From assembly GCA_022843165.1 (NCBI GenBank), contig JALHOD010000015.1, positions 34,377 through 98,376 on the forward strand: DNA of 64,000 nt, read 5' to 3'. The position numbers were made by a program, and so were the translations under genes. Origin of the DNA: Pseudorhodoplanes sp. (GTDB taxonomy: Bacteria; Pseudomonadota; Alphaproteobacteria; Rhizobiales; Xanthobacteraceae). Shown piece by piece: positions 46,469-55,257 of this stretch. Under the pieces are notes generated by a model, which saw only the letters and a program-made list of their open reading frames with translations, made no database searches and was not told where the DNA came from. Within the stretch, counting starts at the first letter, position 1; each line of letters starts with the position of its first letter.

Positions 46469-48687
46469 CCGCCTTTGTAGAAGCTATCTCCGAAACGAAC
46501 TTTGAGGGCGCCCTTGAAGGTAAGGCCGGAGCTGGGTGAGGGAAGGGTTAAAGGCTGTCCGGTTGATGTCGCAGTCGTTGTGACGCTCATGTATTCCGCA
46601 TACTGCACGTCGAACAGATTTTCTACTGCTGCAGAGAACACTACGTCCTCATTGAACTGATAGGCCAGGTGCAGGTTTACGATGTTGTAGCCGGGAACCG
46701 CCGGCAGGGCGAGAGAACCAGAGGTCGATCCCGGCGGGATATCGCTCGGGTCCTTGGCCTCGACGTTCATGTAGCTGATGGCCGTTGTCAGCTTGCGATC
46801 CAGAAAACGGAAGCCCAGCATCGCGGTAAACGTATCCGCTGGAATCTTGAGGAGCGGTTGGCCCTTGGTCAGATTTGATCCGTGCAGATCCGTGTAGGAT
46901 GTGTTCAGGAACCAAGCGCCGGCGTCATATTTGCTCTCGAACTCGAAGCCCTCGATACGGGCGCTTGGAATGTTCTGATATTGCATGCAATAGCCGGCCG
47001 GCGCGGCGCAAACAACACCTCCGACACCGGCTTGGCCATTCGGCACGGTCGTGAGTTCGATAAAATCGGTGAGGTCATTCCGGAAGATATTCGCCTTGGC
47101 ACGCAGGGCGTCGCCCTGAGAGAAGACATTGTCAAACCTGAGATTGACGCCGATTTCCTTGTTTTTGCCGATCTCGGGTCGCAGCAGCGTATTCTGCAGG
47201 AAATCAAACTGCGAAAAGACCGAGCCCGGATGCTGACCCGCAACGAAGACTTCGGTGATGGCGGGAGCACGATAGCCTTCGGCGTAGCCGCCATACACCG
47301 TCAACCATTGGACAGGCGTCAAACCGACGGTGATTTTCGGTGAGGCGCGGTCCCCGCTGCTGGTGTTGGTTCCGCCAATGCCGGACAATTCGTAGGTATC
47401 GTAGCGAACCGCGGAAAGGATCTCGAGCCACGTCGAGTAGTTGGTGCGGAGCTGAGCAAAGCCTCCTGCAACTGTCCGTTCTCCGCCTGGTGTAAAGAGA
47501 TCGCCGGTTCCCGTCGGGTCTACGACGATCACCTTGTCTTGGAAAACATCACCACCCAGCGTCAATGCATGACGGAAAGGACCAGTCTCGAATCGAGAGG
47601 TGTTGTTGAAGTCCCCTCCCGTCGTCTCGATCTTGAACGAGCGGTTGGCACCCACGGAACCGCCTGATGCGCTCGATGTGCCGCCCACCTTGGTCTGCTT
47701 CACTTCCGTAGAGGTCCAGTACGTATTTGCGTCGAAGTCGAAGACGCGATCTTCTGGACGATGATAACGCCAACGTGCCCCAACAATCTCGTTGATTGTC
47801 GTCGTGGCCTGGATTGTCGCCCGGTTGTTTGAATTCGGCGTGCCATTCAGGAAATTGGTTTCCGAGGTCAATCCGCTGAATTTGACTTCGTGGCCGTCAG
47901 CAGGCCGCACGGTCAACTTGGCTAGGCCGGTCGCCATATCGCTGCGGCTGTTGACAACGGTATTGCCGTCTCCGTCCTTGTAGTCGTCGCGATCGCGGTA
48001 GACGCCGCCGGCGATGAAATCGATATTCGGGTTGGCGCGCGCCGCCGCGAAGGACGAGCCCATGCGTTCAAAGCCGTTAGAGCCGATCATGCCGTGGCTG
48101 AGCACACCCCAGCGCTGGCCCGCCTTCAGAACGTCATCAACATCCTTGGTGCGGAACGACGCCACGCCGCCGATCGCACCCGAACCGTAGATATTTGCGG
48201 AGGGACCGCGAACGACGTCGACGCCGCCGATCACTTCGGGATCGAGATAGAACAGCCCGTCGGCATTGTGGCCAGTGCGCTGGAAATTCTGCCGCGCGCC
48301 GTCGACGACCACGGCCACGCGGCCGAAATCCTGCAGACCGCGGATATTGATGGCAATGCCGGGATCGTCCGCGCGCCCCTGGAACGTCACGCCCGGAACG
48401 CCGAAGAAGATGTCCGGCGTCGTGCTCGGCATGATCCGGTTGATGTCGTCCTGCCGGATCGCGCTGGTGGGCGCGAGCGTGCTCCACACATTCTCTTCGG
48501 TCTTGGTCGCCACCACCGTGATCGTGTCGAGCACCGTCTGTGCCTGCGCCGCCACGGACGACACCGTCATCATTGCAGCAACCGAAACCCCGTACAGCAG
48601 CGCATTTGCGCTGACGCCATGACCACGCATTGAAGCCCCCAAGCCCATTCTTGTTGTGTGGCTGGCGGGCGACCGGAGACGCGGCAA
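46465..48687 (-). CDS. hmuR: TonB-dependent heme/hemoglobin receptor HmuR
   Basis: 740 residues. After a signal peptide (AAMMTVSSVAAQAQ) a TonB-box region (LDTITVVATKT) leads to the plug domain (INIRGLQDFGRVAVVVDGAR, VDVVRGPSANIYGSGAIGG) and a 22-strand barrel ending in an aromatic residue-rich strand (LKVRFGDSFYKGG). A YRAP motif (GYAEGYRAPAITEVF) is the usual FRAP-type region of heme receptors. It brings heme across the outer membrane. The first ATG (48687) or the in-frame ATG at about 48651 may be the start. First gene of the leftward operon. Confidence 0.93.
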   Translation of the reverse strand: MPRLRSPASHTTRMGLGASMRGHGVSANALLYGVSVAAMMTVSSVAAQAQTVLDTITVVATKTEENVWSTLAPTSAIRQDDINRIMPSTTPDIFFGVPGVTFQGRADDPGIAINIRGLQDFGRVAVVVDGARQNFQRTGHNADGLFYLDPEVIGGVDVVRGPSANIYGSGAIGGVASFRTKDVDDVLKAGQRWGVLSHGMIGSNGFERMGSSFAAARANPNIDFIAGGVYRDRDDYKDGDGNTVVNSRSDMATGLAKLTVRPADGHEVKFSGLTSETNFLNGTPNSNNRATIQATTTINEIVGARWRYHRPEDRVFDFDANTYWTSTEVKQTKVGGTSSASGGSVGANRSFKIETTGGDFNNTSRFETGPFRHALTLGGDVFQDKVIVVDPTGTGDLFTPGGERTVAGGFAQLRTNYSTWLEILSAVRYDTYELSGIGGTNTSSGDRASPKITVGLTPVQWLTVYGGYAEGYRAPAITEVFVAGQHPGSVFSQFDFLQNTLLRPEIGKNKEIGVNLRFDNVFSQGDALRAKANIFRNDLTDFIELTTVPNGQAGVGGVVCAAPAGYCMQYQNIPSARIEGFEFESKYDAGAWFLNTSYTDLHGSNLTKGQPLLKIPADTFTAMLGFRFLDRKLTTAISYMNVEAKDPSDIPPGSTSGSLALPAVPGYNIVNLHLAYQFNEDVVFSAAVENLFDVQYAEYMSVTTTATSTGQPLTLPSPSSGLTFKGALKVRFGDSFYKGG

Positions 48688-48885
48688 CGGCGGCTAGCTG
48701 GCTGAAAATTCGGCGCTATCGCCGAAATTGTTGATGTTGAATTCGGTAATCAATTGTATTACCTAAGTCAAGATGATGTTTTCGAGCTTATAAGCCCTCT
48801 AAACTGCAAGTAACGCAGTTTTAAAACGGTCTAATGTGAGAATAACGAGCCTCGTATACTCAATAATACTTGAGACCAGTCGCAC
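48688..48885. promoter_or_regulatory. Divergent heme-operon control region with several dyads
   Basis: 198 bp, AT-rich compared with its surroundings. It holds a 19-bp dyad GGTAAT-N7-ATTACC at 48745-48763, an ICE-like (Irr box) sequence CTTATAA-gcc-CTCTAAA at 48787-48803 (11 of 14 fixed positions match TTTAGAAnnnTTCTAAA as I remember it), and a 21-bp dyad AAACTGC-N7-GCAGTTT at 48801-48821. A plausible -10 (TACAAT, minus strand, 48758-48753) for hmuR lies inside the first dyad, and TATACT (48855-48860) could serve hemP. Irr-type iron/heme control is inferred, not shown. Confidence 0.6.
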
Positions 48886-49095
48886 ATGAATGCCGGCGAA
48901 CGCCAAGATGAACGAGGTATTGCTGGGAAAACATCCCAGTCTAACGCCGAAGGCCGGCGCGATGTTGCGATGGTTGATCATCGCATCGACAGCCGTGACC
49001 TGTTCAGCGCGACGCGCGAGGTGACGATTTCGCATGGCGGCGACGTCTATCGGTTGCGGCTGACCGCGCAAAACAAACTGATCCTGACGAAATGA
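48886..49095 (+). CDS. hemP: Hemin uptake protein HemP
   Basis: 69 residues. The C-terminal half (DSRDLFSATREVTISHGGDVYRL, then RLTAQNKLILTK) is the HemP/HmuP signature; the N-terminal 28 residues are hydrophilic, and translation could also start at the internal ATG at 48970. HemP is needed for heme uptake in several bacteria and in some acts as an activator of the receptor gene. It begins the rightward operon and overlaps hmuT. Confidence 0.92.
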   Translation: MNAGERQDERGIAGKTSQSNAEGRRDVAMVDHRIDSRDLFSATREVTISHGGDVYRLRLTAQNKLILTK

Positions 49096-50060
49096 CATAT
49101 CAGCCTCGCACACGACGTCCGGCAGCGCTTCTGATCGCAACTTTGCTGTGGCTTGTGGCCGCGCAGCCACTCGCGATGGGCGCCGCCGTGCAGGTGAAAG
49201 ATGCGCTGGGGCGCCAGATCACGATCGAGAATGCGAGCCGCATCATCTCGATCGGCGGCGCGATCACCGAGATTCTTTACGCGCTCGGCCTCGAGAACAG
49301 GATCATCGGCGTCGATACCACCAGCGTGTTTCCGTATCAGGCGCTGAAGGACAAGCCGAATGTTGGCTATATGCGCCAGTTGTCGCCGGAAGGAGTCCTC
49401 GGACTTGGACCCACAATGGTGCTTGCCAATGACGGCGCGGGGCCGAAAGAGGCGGTGACCGTGCTGGAAGCCGCCTCGGTGCCGTTTGTCCGCATTCCGG
49501 ATGATTTCACCGAGAAGGGCATCGTCGAACGCATCCGTCTGGTTGCCGCGGCGGCGGGTGTTCCGGCGCGCGGCGAATGTCTGGTGAAGGATGTCGAAGC
49601 CGGGCTATCGCGGCTCGCGGCGCTGCGCGAGAGAATCGAAAAGCCGGCGCGCGTTATTTTTATCCTGTCGTTCAACAACGGCAAGCCGATGGTGGCCGGC
49701 CGCGGCACCGCCGCGGACGGGATCATCAGGCTGTCCGGCGCCGTGAACGCGATCTCCGAATTCGAGGGCTACAAGATGGTGAGCGACGAGGCCATCGTCG
49801 CGGCGCGGCCGGACGCCATCCTGGGAATGGAGCGTCACAATTTCAAGATGACCGCGGCGGAAGTCTTTCAGCATTCCGCCTTCAGCGTGACGCCGGCCGC
49901 CAGGACCATGACCTTCGTCTCCATGGATGGCCTCTATCTTCTCGGTTTCGGTCCGCGCACCGCCAGCGCGGCGGAAGATCTCGCGCAGGCGCTCTATCCG
50001 GCACTCGCTGCCGCAAAACCGCGCGCGGAGAATGCCGGTTCGGCATCCTGCAGCGAATGA
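49092..50060 (+). CDS. hmuT: Heme ABC transporter substrate-binding protein HmuT
   Basis: 322 residues. A signal peptide (LLIATLLWLVAAQPLAMGA) is followed by a TroA/BtuF-like fold: VKDALGRQITIENASRIISIGG, ITEILYALGLENRIIGVDTTS, MVLANDGAGPKEAVTVLE and PMVAGRGTAADGIIRLSGAVNA. It binds heme in the periplasm. Start overlaps the hemP stop (ATGA) and its stop overlaps hmuU. Confidence 0.93.
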   Translation: MTYQPRTRRPAALLIATLLWLVAAQPLAMGAAVQVKDALGRQITIENASRIISIGGAITEILYALGLENRIIGVDTTSVFPYQALKDKPNVGYMRQLSPEGVLGLGPTMVLANDGAGPKEAVTVLEAASVPFVRIPDDFTEKGIVERIRLVAAAAGVPARGECLVKDVEAGLSRLAALRERIEKPARVIFILSFNNGKPMVAGRGTAADGIIRLSGAVNAISEFEGYKMVSDEAIVAARPDAILGMERHNFKMTAAEVFQHSAFSVTPAARTMTFVSMDGLYLLGFGPRTASAAEDLAQALYPALAAAKPRAENAGSASCSE

Positions 50061-51139
50061 TTGTGGTCGCCGACCAGACCGCGCCGGTGTCCGGAGCGGC
50101 GCCCCGGCCCGCCGCGGTGCTTGTCTTCGGATGTCTGTTCCTGCTGCTGATTGCTGTCGGCATCATCTCCATGACCGTGGGAGCAGCCGGGATTTCATTG
50201 TCGCGCCTGTTTGCTGTTTTCGGCGTTGGCGCCGGCGACCCGGCGACACTGGCGCGCGACGAGGTCGTGCTGTGGTCGATCCGTTTTCCGCGCATCCTGA
50301 TGGCGGGACTGGTCGGGGCGCTGCTGGCGACCGCCGGCACCACCATGCAGGGTCTGTTCCGCAATCCGCTGGCGGATCCCGCCCTGGTCGGGGTTTCGAG
50401 CGGAGCGGCGCTGGCCGCCGCGATCACCATCGTGGTCGGCGACAAGTTCGTGGTCGGCCATGTTCTGTCGATCCCGTTTGAAATATTGCCGGTCGCCGCG
50501 TTCTTCGGCGCGCTCATCACCACCATGCTGCTCTACCGCATCGCCACCCGTCACAATCGGACCTCGATCGCGATCTTCCTTCTGGGCGGCATCGCGATCG
50601 CGGCGCTGACCAATGCCGGGATTGGCCTGCTGGTGTTTCTGTCCGACGACCGCCAGTTGCGCGATATCACCTTCTGGCTGTTGGGCTCCCTGGGCGGCGC
50701 CACATGGAGCAAGGTCGGCACCATCGCGCCATTCCTGATCGCGGGATTGATCGCCATGGTGGCGATCGCACGCGGACTCGACCTTCTCTCGCTGGGCGAA
50801 TCGGAAGCGTTTCATTCCGGAATTCCCGTCGAACGCCTCAAGCGCGTGTCGATTGTGCTGATCGCGGCGGCCACCGGCGCAGCCGTTTCTGTGTCCGGGG
50901 TGATCGGCTTTGTCGGAATCGTGGTGCCGCATCTGCTGCGGCTGATCATCGGCCCCGGCCACCGGCAATTGCTGCCGGCTTCGATGCTGCTTGGCGCCGC
51001 GCTGATGATGGCCGCCGACAGCGTGGCGCGGATCATCGCTGCGCCCGCGGAAGTTCCCATCGGAATCATCACGGCGGTGATCGGCGCGCCGTTCTTTCTC
51101 TATCTGCTGCTGCGCCAACGTTCGCTGGTTGCGCTATGA
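50057..51139 (+). CDS. hmuU: Heme ABC transporter permease HmuU (FecCD family)
   Basis: 360 residues with about ten membrane helices and the FecCD hallmarks RFPRILMAGLVGALLATAGT, MQGLFRNPLADPALVGVSSG and VSGVIGFVGIVVPHLLRLI. It forms the inner-membrane channel for heme. Start at 50057 overlaps the hmuT stop; hmuV overlaps its end by four bases. Confidence 0.95.
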   Translation: MIVVADQTAPVSGAAPRPAAVLVFGCLFLLLIAVGIISMTVGAAGISLSRLFAVFGVGAGDPATLARDEVVLWSIRFPRILMAGLVGALLATAGTTMQGLFRNPLADPALVGVSSGAALAAAITIVVGDKFVVGHVLSIPFEILPVAAFFGALITTMLLYRIATRHNRTSIAIFLLGGIAIAALTNAGIGLLVFLSDDRQLRDITFWLLGSLGGATWSKVGTIAPFLIAGLIAMVAIARGLDLLSLGESEAFHSGIPVERLKRVSIVLIAAATGAAVSVSGVIGFVGIVVPHLLRLIIGPGHRQLLPASMLLGAALMMAADSVARIIAAPAEVPIGIITAVIGAPFFLYLLLRQRSLVAL

Positions 51140-51939
51140 CCGCTGTCCTGACCGCAAACGACGTCACCGTCCGCGCCGGCGCCGCCACTCTGCTTGACAG
51201 CGTGTCGCTCTCCGTCGCTGCCGGCGAAACGGTGGCGCTGGTCGGACCGAACGGAGCCGGCAAGTCGACCTTGCTGAAAGTGCTGTCCGGAGAATTGCGG
51301 CCCGACCGTGGCGAGGTGCAGATCAAGGACCGGGCGGTCGAGTGCTATCATCCGCGCGATCTGGCGGCGCAGCGCGCGGTGCTGGCGCAGAGCATCTCGC
51401 TGACATTTCCGTTCACGGTCGAGGAAATCGTGCAAATGGGCGCCGGCGATCGCAAGGGCGCGGCCGTTGGCCGGGAAGTGGAGACAGCCTTGCGCGCCGT
51501 CGATCTGTCGGCCTATCGCCACCGCATCATGACGACTCTGTCGGGCGGCGAGCAGCAGCGCGCGCATTTCGCCCGCATTCTGGTACAATTGGCTTTTGGC
51601 CAGGCCGAGCACGGTCCCGGCCTGCTGCTGCTGGATGAGCCGACCGCCAGTCTCGACCTGCGGCATCAACTCGATCTGCTCAATCTTGCCCGCGCCTGGG
51701 CGGCCAAGGGCACAGCCGTCATTGCCGTGCTGCACGATCTCAACCTTGCGACGCTGTTTGCCGACCGCATCGTGATGCTCGACCGGGGGCGGATCGTGGC
51801 GAGCGGCCCGGCGGCCGAAACCATCACCGACGCGTGGCTGGAACGGGTGTTCAAGGTTGCGACCGCAGTCGGCCGCGTCCCGGCCTCCGGCGTGCCGTTT
51901 GTGCTGCCGCATTCCATCGGCGGCGGGGAGCGTCTGTAG
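51136..51939 (+). CDS. hmuV: Heme ABC transporter ATP-binding protein HmuV
   Basis: 267 residues with Walker A GPNGAGKST, the ABC signature LSGGEQQRAHFAR, Walker B LLLLDEPTASLDL and the H-loop VLHDLN. It powers heme import through HmuU. The start at 51136 overlaps hmuU. It ends the hemP-hmuTUV operon; a hairpin with a T-run follows at 52016-52037. Confidence 0.96.
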   Translation: MTAVLTANDVTVRAGAATLLDSVSLSVAAGETVALVGPNGAGKSTLLKVLSGELRPDRGEVQIKDRAVECYHPRDLAAQRAVLAQSISLTFPFTVEEIVQMGAGDRKGAAVGREVETALRAVDLSAYRHRIMTTLSGGEQQRAHFARILVQLAFGQAEHGPGLLLLDEPTASLDLRHQLDLLNLARAWAAKGTAVIAVLHDLNLATLFADRIVMLDRGRIVASGPAAETITDAWLERVFKVATAVGRVPASGVPFVLPHSIGGGERL

Positions 51940-52015
51940 CGTTCAACAAGATTTGACAGCCTGGTAGCCGCCGCCACACCCCCGGATGTCGTGGCGATAC
52001 TCGAAGTCGGGAACC

Positions 52016-52037
52016 CGCCGCGGGGGTGCGGCGTTTT
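52016..52037 (+). terminator. Candidate Rho-independent terminator after hmuV
   Basis: A 6-bp GC stem (CGCCGC with GCGGCG) around loop GGGGGT, followed by TTTT. It lies 77 bp after the hmuV stop and only 6 bp before the ATG of the next small gene, so it might also act as an attenuator or block its ribosome site. Confidence 0.6.
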
Positions 52038-52043
52038 CACGTC

Positions 52044-52313
52044 ATGTCGAAGGTCGTGCCATTCGAACCCTACCGGCTGCGCAAGCGCCGCGCGCAAGTC
52101 GCGGCGGCCTGCCGCGAGGCCGTGCTTAAAAGCGGAATGCTGGTCGTTCAGGACCATACCGGCCGCATTCACAGGTTTGCAGGCCGGTTCTCATTTTTAG
52201 ACAATTGCCTGGAAAATTTATACGATGGAGTCGCGACGCGGCTGTCCTATGACGACATCAAGAAGGTGAAAGTCGCATTTCCGCAGCACCACGAGCATCC
52301 GCATTCGGGGTGA
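52044..52313 (+). CDS. Small hypothetical protein
   Basis: 89 residues beginning MSKVVPFEPYRLRKRRAQ, with a basic N-terminal helix, a central segment GMLVVQDHTGRIHRFAGRF and a His-rich end (FPQHHEHPHSG). I do not recognise a family. No signal or membrane segment. The frame could also start at the GTG at 52026, which lies in the hairpin. The His-rich tail and place after the heme operon leave room for a metal link, but this is a guess. Lacks a good ribosome site. Confidence 0.5.
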   Translation: MSKVVPFEPYRLRKRRAQVAAACREAVLKSGMLVVQDHTGRIHRFAGRFSFLDNCLENLYDGVATRLSYDDIKKVKVAFPQHHEHPHSG

Positions 52314-52323
52314 GGGTGCCCGG

Positions 52324-53295
52324 TCAGCGTGCGGCGATTTTCGGGTCGTCCCCGGCGTTAAGCAATTTTCCACCGGCCCATTTTCCATCGGCGATCAGCG
52401 TTTGCACAACGAACCGCAGAATCGAAATCAGCTTGCGCGCATGCGGCGATGGTTGCGCGTCGCGCGAAATCGCCACCGCGACGATCGACAACAGCGACGG
52501 CCGCTCGATCCTGAACACGGAGAGTTCGTTGCGTTGCGCTTCGTCCTGCACGGCCGCGTAGGTGATCATGCTGTAACCGAGGCCGCGCTTCACCAATGCC
52601 TTGGTCAGGACGACGCTGTCGACTTCCAGCACGATGTTGAGATCGACGCCGTGTTGCGTGGCGGCCTGCTCGAGCAGTCGCCGATTGTTGTGCGGCAGGC
52701 TTGGCATGATCAGCGGATACTCCGCCAGATCGCGGAGACGCAATGACGGTGGAGGTGCGAGCTTCGGCTTGCGCGCTCCGCCCTTAGGTCCGATCAGCAC
52801 CATGCGCTCGCTCACGATCGGCCATATCTCCAGACTCTGAAGCGCGGGGGGATTGTGAAGGATGGCGAGATCGATGCGACGGTCGATCACCCATTCCTGC
52901 AGCGAACTGCTGATGCCCTCGCGCACATGCAGCGAGACATGCGGAAACTGCTTGCGAAATACCTCCACGATCGGCGGAACCAGCAGGAGACCCGCCGCCG
53001 GCGGCACGCCCAGCGAAACATGCCCGGTCTCTTCCTCGGACCTGGCGCGAATGTCTTCGGAGGTCTGTCGCACCAGATGGACGATGGCCTCCGCACGCTG
53101 CAGCAGCATGGCGCCGGCGGCGGTCAGGCGAATGCCGCGGCCATGCCGCACCAGCAATTCGGTACCCAGTTCTTCCTCGAGCTTGCGCACCTTGCGGCTC
53201 AAGGCGGGCTGCGCGATGCGCAATTGCTCGGCCGCGCGATTGAAACTGCCGGCGCGCGCGACCTGCGCAAAATAGCGGATTTCCTTCAGTTCCAA
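52324..53295 (-). CDS. LysR-family transcriptional regulator
   Basis: 323 residues. The N-terminal winged helix reads MELKEIRYFAQVARAGSFNRAAEQL, then IAQPALSRKVRKLEEELG, a standard LysR start; the rest is a periplasmic-binding-like effector domain. It is divergent from the Bug-type binding protein gene (123 bp between them), so it probably regulates that cluster in response to a small acid. Confidence 0.94.
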   Translation of the reverse strand: MELKEIRYFAQVARAGSFNRAAEQLRIAQPALSRKVRKLEEELGTELLVRHGRGIRLTAAGAMLLQRAEAIVHLVRQTSEDIRARSEEETGHVSLGVPPAAGLLLVPPIVEVFRKQFPHVSLHVREGISSSLQEWVIDRRIDLAILHNPPALQSLEIWPIVSERMVLIGPKGGARKPKLAPPPSLRLRDLAEYPLIMPSLPHNNRRLLEQAATQHGVDLNIVLEVDSVVLTKALVKRGLGYSMITYAAVQDEAQRNELSVFRIERPSLLSIVAVAISRDAQPSPHARKLISILRFVVQTLIADGKWAGGKLLNAGDDPKIAAR

Positions 53296-53418
53296 GGCTC
53301 GTCCTCACTAATGCCGAAGCGGCATAACTTGCGGCTCTTGAAAGGTTTTTGTCAAACCGGCCGGGGGAGCGCAAAATGCCGCCAATCAAGAAAATCAACT
53401 CGAACAGGGGAGGCGCCC

Positions 53419-54387
53419 GTGCGCGTTCTATCTCGACTTCTCGGCGGTCTTGCGGTTCTGACACTGCCGTTTGGCGCAATGGCGCAGGACTTTCCGTCCA
53501 AGCCGATCAAGCTCGTCGTGCCGTTCCCGGCCGGCGGGCCCAACGACACTATCGCGCGCGTGCTGGGCGAGAAGATGTCGCAAATACTCGGCCAGTCGAT
53601 CGTGATCGACAATCGCGGTGGCGCCGGCGGCGTGCTCGGCACCGACCTCGTGGCCAAGGCCGAACCCGACGGCTACACCATCGCCGTGACCAGCGCAGGC
53701 GCGCTCGCGATCAGCGTCAGCCTGCAGCAGAAACTGCCCTACGACACGCTCAAGGATCTTGCGCCGGTGACCTTGGTCGCCAAGGTGCCGGAGATGCTGG
53801 TCGTCGCCACCAGCGTTCCCGCCAACAATATGAAGGAATTGCTCGAACTGGCGAAGAGCAAACCCGGTCAGCTGAATTTCGCGTCGTCGGGTCCGGGCAG
53901 CATGCCGCATCTGGCCGGCGAGATGCTCAATATCCACGGCAAGGTCAATCTCGTGCATGTGCCGTATCGCGGCGCCGCGCCCGCGGTGAACGATCTGCTC
54001 GGCCAACAGGTGCAGATGGTGTTTCTCGATCTACCGGTGCTGCTGCCGCACGTGCAGGCCGGCAAGCTGCGACCGATCGCCATCGGCAGCACGACACGCT
54101 TTCCGGCACTGAAAGACGTCCCGACCACGGCGGAGGTCGGCCTTCCGCAGATCGTTGCGGAAAACTGGTACGGCATGGTCGCGCCCGCCCGCACGCCGAA
54201 GGCTGTCATCGACAGGCTCAACAAGACCGCCGTCGAGGCGATGAAGGCACCGGAAGTGAAAGACAAGCTCGCCGCGCAGGGCGCTATTCTTGTCGGCGAC
54301 ACGCCGGCGGAGTTCGGCGCGTTCATGAAAAGCGAAATCCAGAAATGGGGGGAAGTCGCGAAAGCGGCCGGGATCAAGCCCGACTGA
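53419..54387 (+). CDS. Bug/TctC-family tripartite tricarboxylate transporter binding protein
   Basis: 322 residues from a GTG start at 53419 preceded by aggggagg. A signal peptide (VLSRLLGGLAVLTLPFGAMAQ) and the family segments FPSKPIKLVVPFPAGGPNDTI, NRGGAGGVLGTDLVAK, PYRGAAPAVNDLLGQQVQ and PTTAEVGLP. Bug proteins bind carboxylates in the periplasm; the TctAB permease is not in the window. The frame is open upstream into the lysR region but has no similarity there. Part of a cluster with two enzymes downstream. Confidence 0.93.
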   Translation: MRVLSRLLGGLAVLTLPFGAMAQDFPSKPIKLVVPFPAGGPNDTIARVLGEKMSQILGQSIVIDNRGGAGGVLGTDLVAKAEPDGYTIAVTSAGALAISVSLQQKLPYDTLKDLAPVTLVAKVPEMLVVATSVPANNMKELLELAKSKPGQLNFASSGPGSMPHLAGEMLNIHGKVNLVHVPYRGAAPAVNDLLGQQVQMVFLDLPVLLPHVQAGKLRPIAIGSTTRFPALKDVPTTAEVGLPQIVAENWYGMVAPARTPKAVIDRLNKTAVEAMKAPEVKDKLAAQGAILVGDTPAEFGAFMKSEIQKWGEVAKAAGIKPD

Positions 54388-54423
54388 GCGGCGCGACATT
54401 CCGGATCACACGCGTCGTCTGCA

Positions 54424-55254
54424 ATGAACGACTCGTCCCAGACCGGCTGGACCCAGGGCCCCGGTGTCAGCCTCCGCTATCGTATCTCCGGCGGAGGCCG
54501 ACATGGCCTTGTTCTGCTGCATGAGTTGGGCGGCGGCCTGGAGAGCTGGGACGAGGTCGTGCGCGAACTCGGTGACGAGTTTCGCGTGCTGCGGTTCGAC
54601 CAGCGCGGCGCCGGATTTTCAGAGAAGCCACGCTCCGAATTCACACTCGCGGATCATGTCGCCGATCTTGAACGCGTGATCGCGGCGGCCGGTTTTCAGC
54701 CGCCGTTTCATATTGCCGGCGTCGCCGCCGGCGCTGCTATTGCGGTGCTCTATGCCGCAGCGCATCCCGGCGCCGTCGGCAAGCTGGCGCTGTGCGCGCC
54801 GGCGCTGACGGCCGATCCGGCGCGGCGTGACTATCTGGCGGAAAGATCGGCCGCCGCCGTCAAGGGCGGCATGCGCGCCATCGCCGACACCGTGCTGGCG
54901 CGTTCCTATCCGGAGACCACAATCCGGGATCGCGCCGCTTTCCAGGCCTATCGCGCGCGTTTCCTTGCCAACGATCCGGTCTGCTACGCCTATGCCAACA
55001 TGGCGCTCGCCAATGTCGATCTTGCCGACACGCTGCGGCGGCTCGACAATCCCGTTCTCGTCGTTGCCGGCGACAAGGACATGGTTCGTCCGCTTGATGA
55101 TGTGCGCAGCCTTGCCGAAAGCGTGCCCGCGTCCGCGTTCCTGCCGCTCGATGCCGGACATCTCGTTCCGGTGCAGGCGGCGCCCGAACTGAGCGACGCG
55201 TTGCGATCGTTTTTCCTGGCACAAGCCAAACAGCCCGTGCTGAAGGTGTCGTAG
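54424..55254 (+). CDS. Alpha/beta hydrolase
   Basis: 276 residues. Segments: GLVLLHELGGGLESWDEVV (oxyanion region), RVLRFDQRGAGFSEKP, IAGVAAGAAIAVLYAAAHP and a final His in LPLDAGHLVPVQAAPEL. The nucleophile elbow, usually GxSxG, reads GVAAGAA with Ala where Ser is expected, so catalysis by a classical Ser is doubtful. Similar enolactone or C-C bond hydrolases exist in aromatic degradation. Four bp before the next gene, so probably in an operon with it. Confidence 0.8.
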   Translation: MNDSSQTGWTQGPGVSLRYRISGGGRHGLVLLHELGGGLESWDEVVRELGDEFRVLRFDQRGAGFSEKPRSEFTLADHVADLERVIAAAGFQPPFHIAGVAAGAAIAVLYAAAHPGAVGKLALCAPALTADPARRDYLAERSAAAVKGGMRAIADTVLARSYPETTIRDRAAFQAYRARFLANDPVCYAYANMALANVDLADTLRRLDNPVLVVAGDKDMVRPLDDVRSLAESVPASAFLPLDAGHLVPVQAAPELSDALRSFFLAQAKQPVLKVS

Positions 55255-55257
55255 GTC

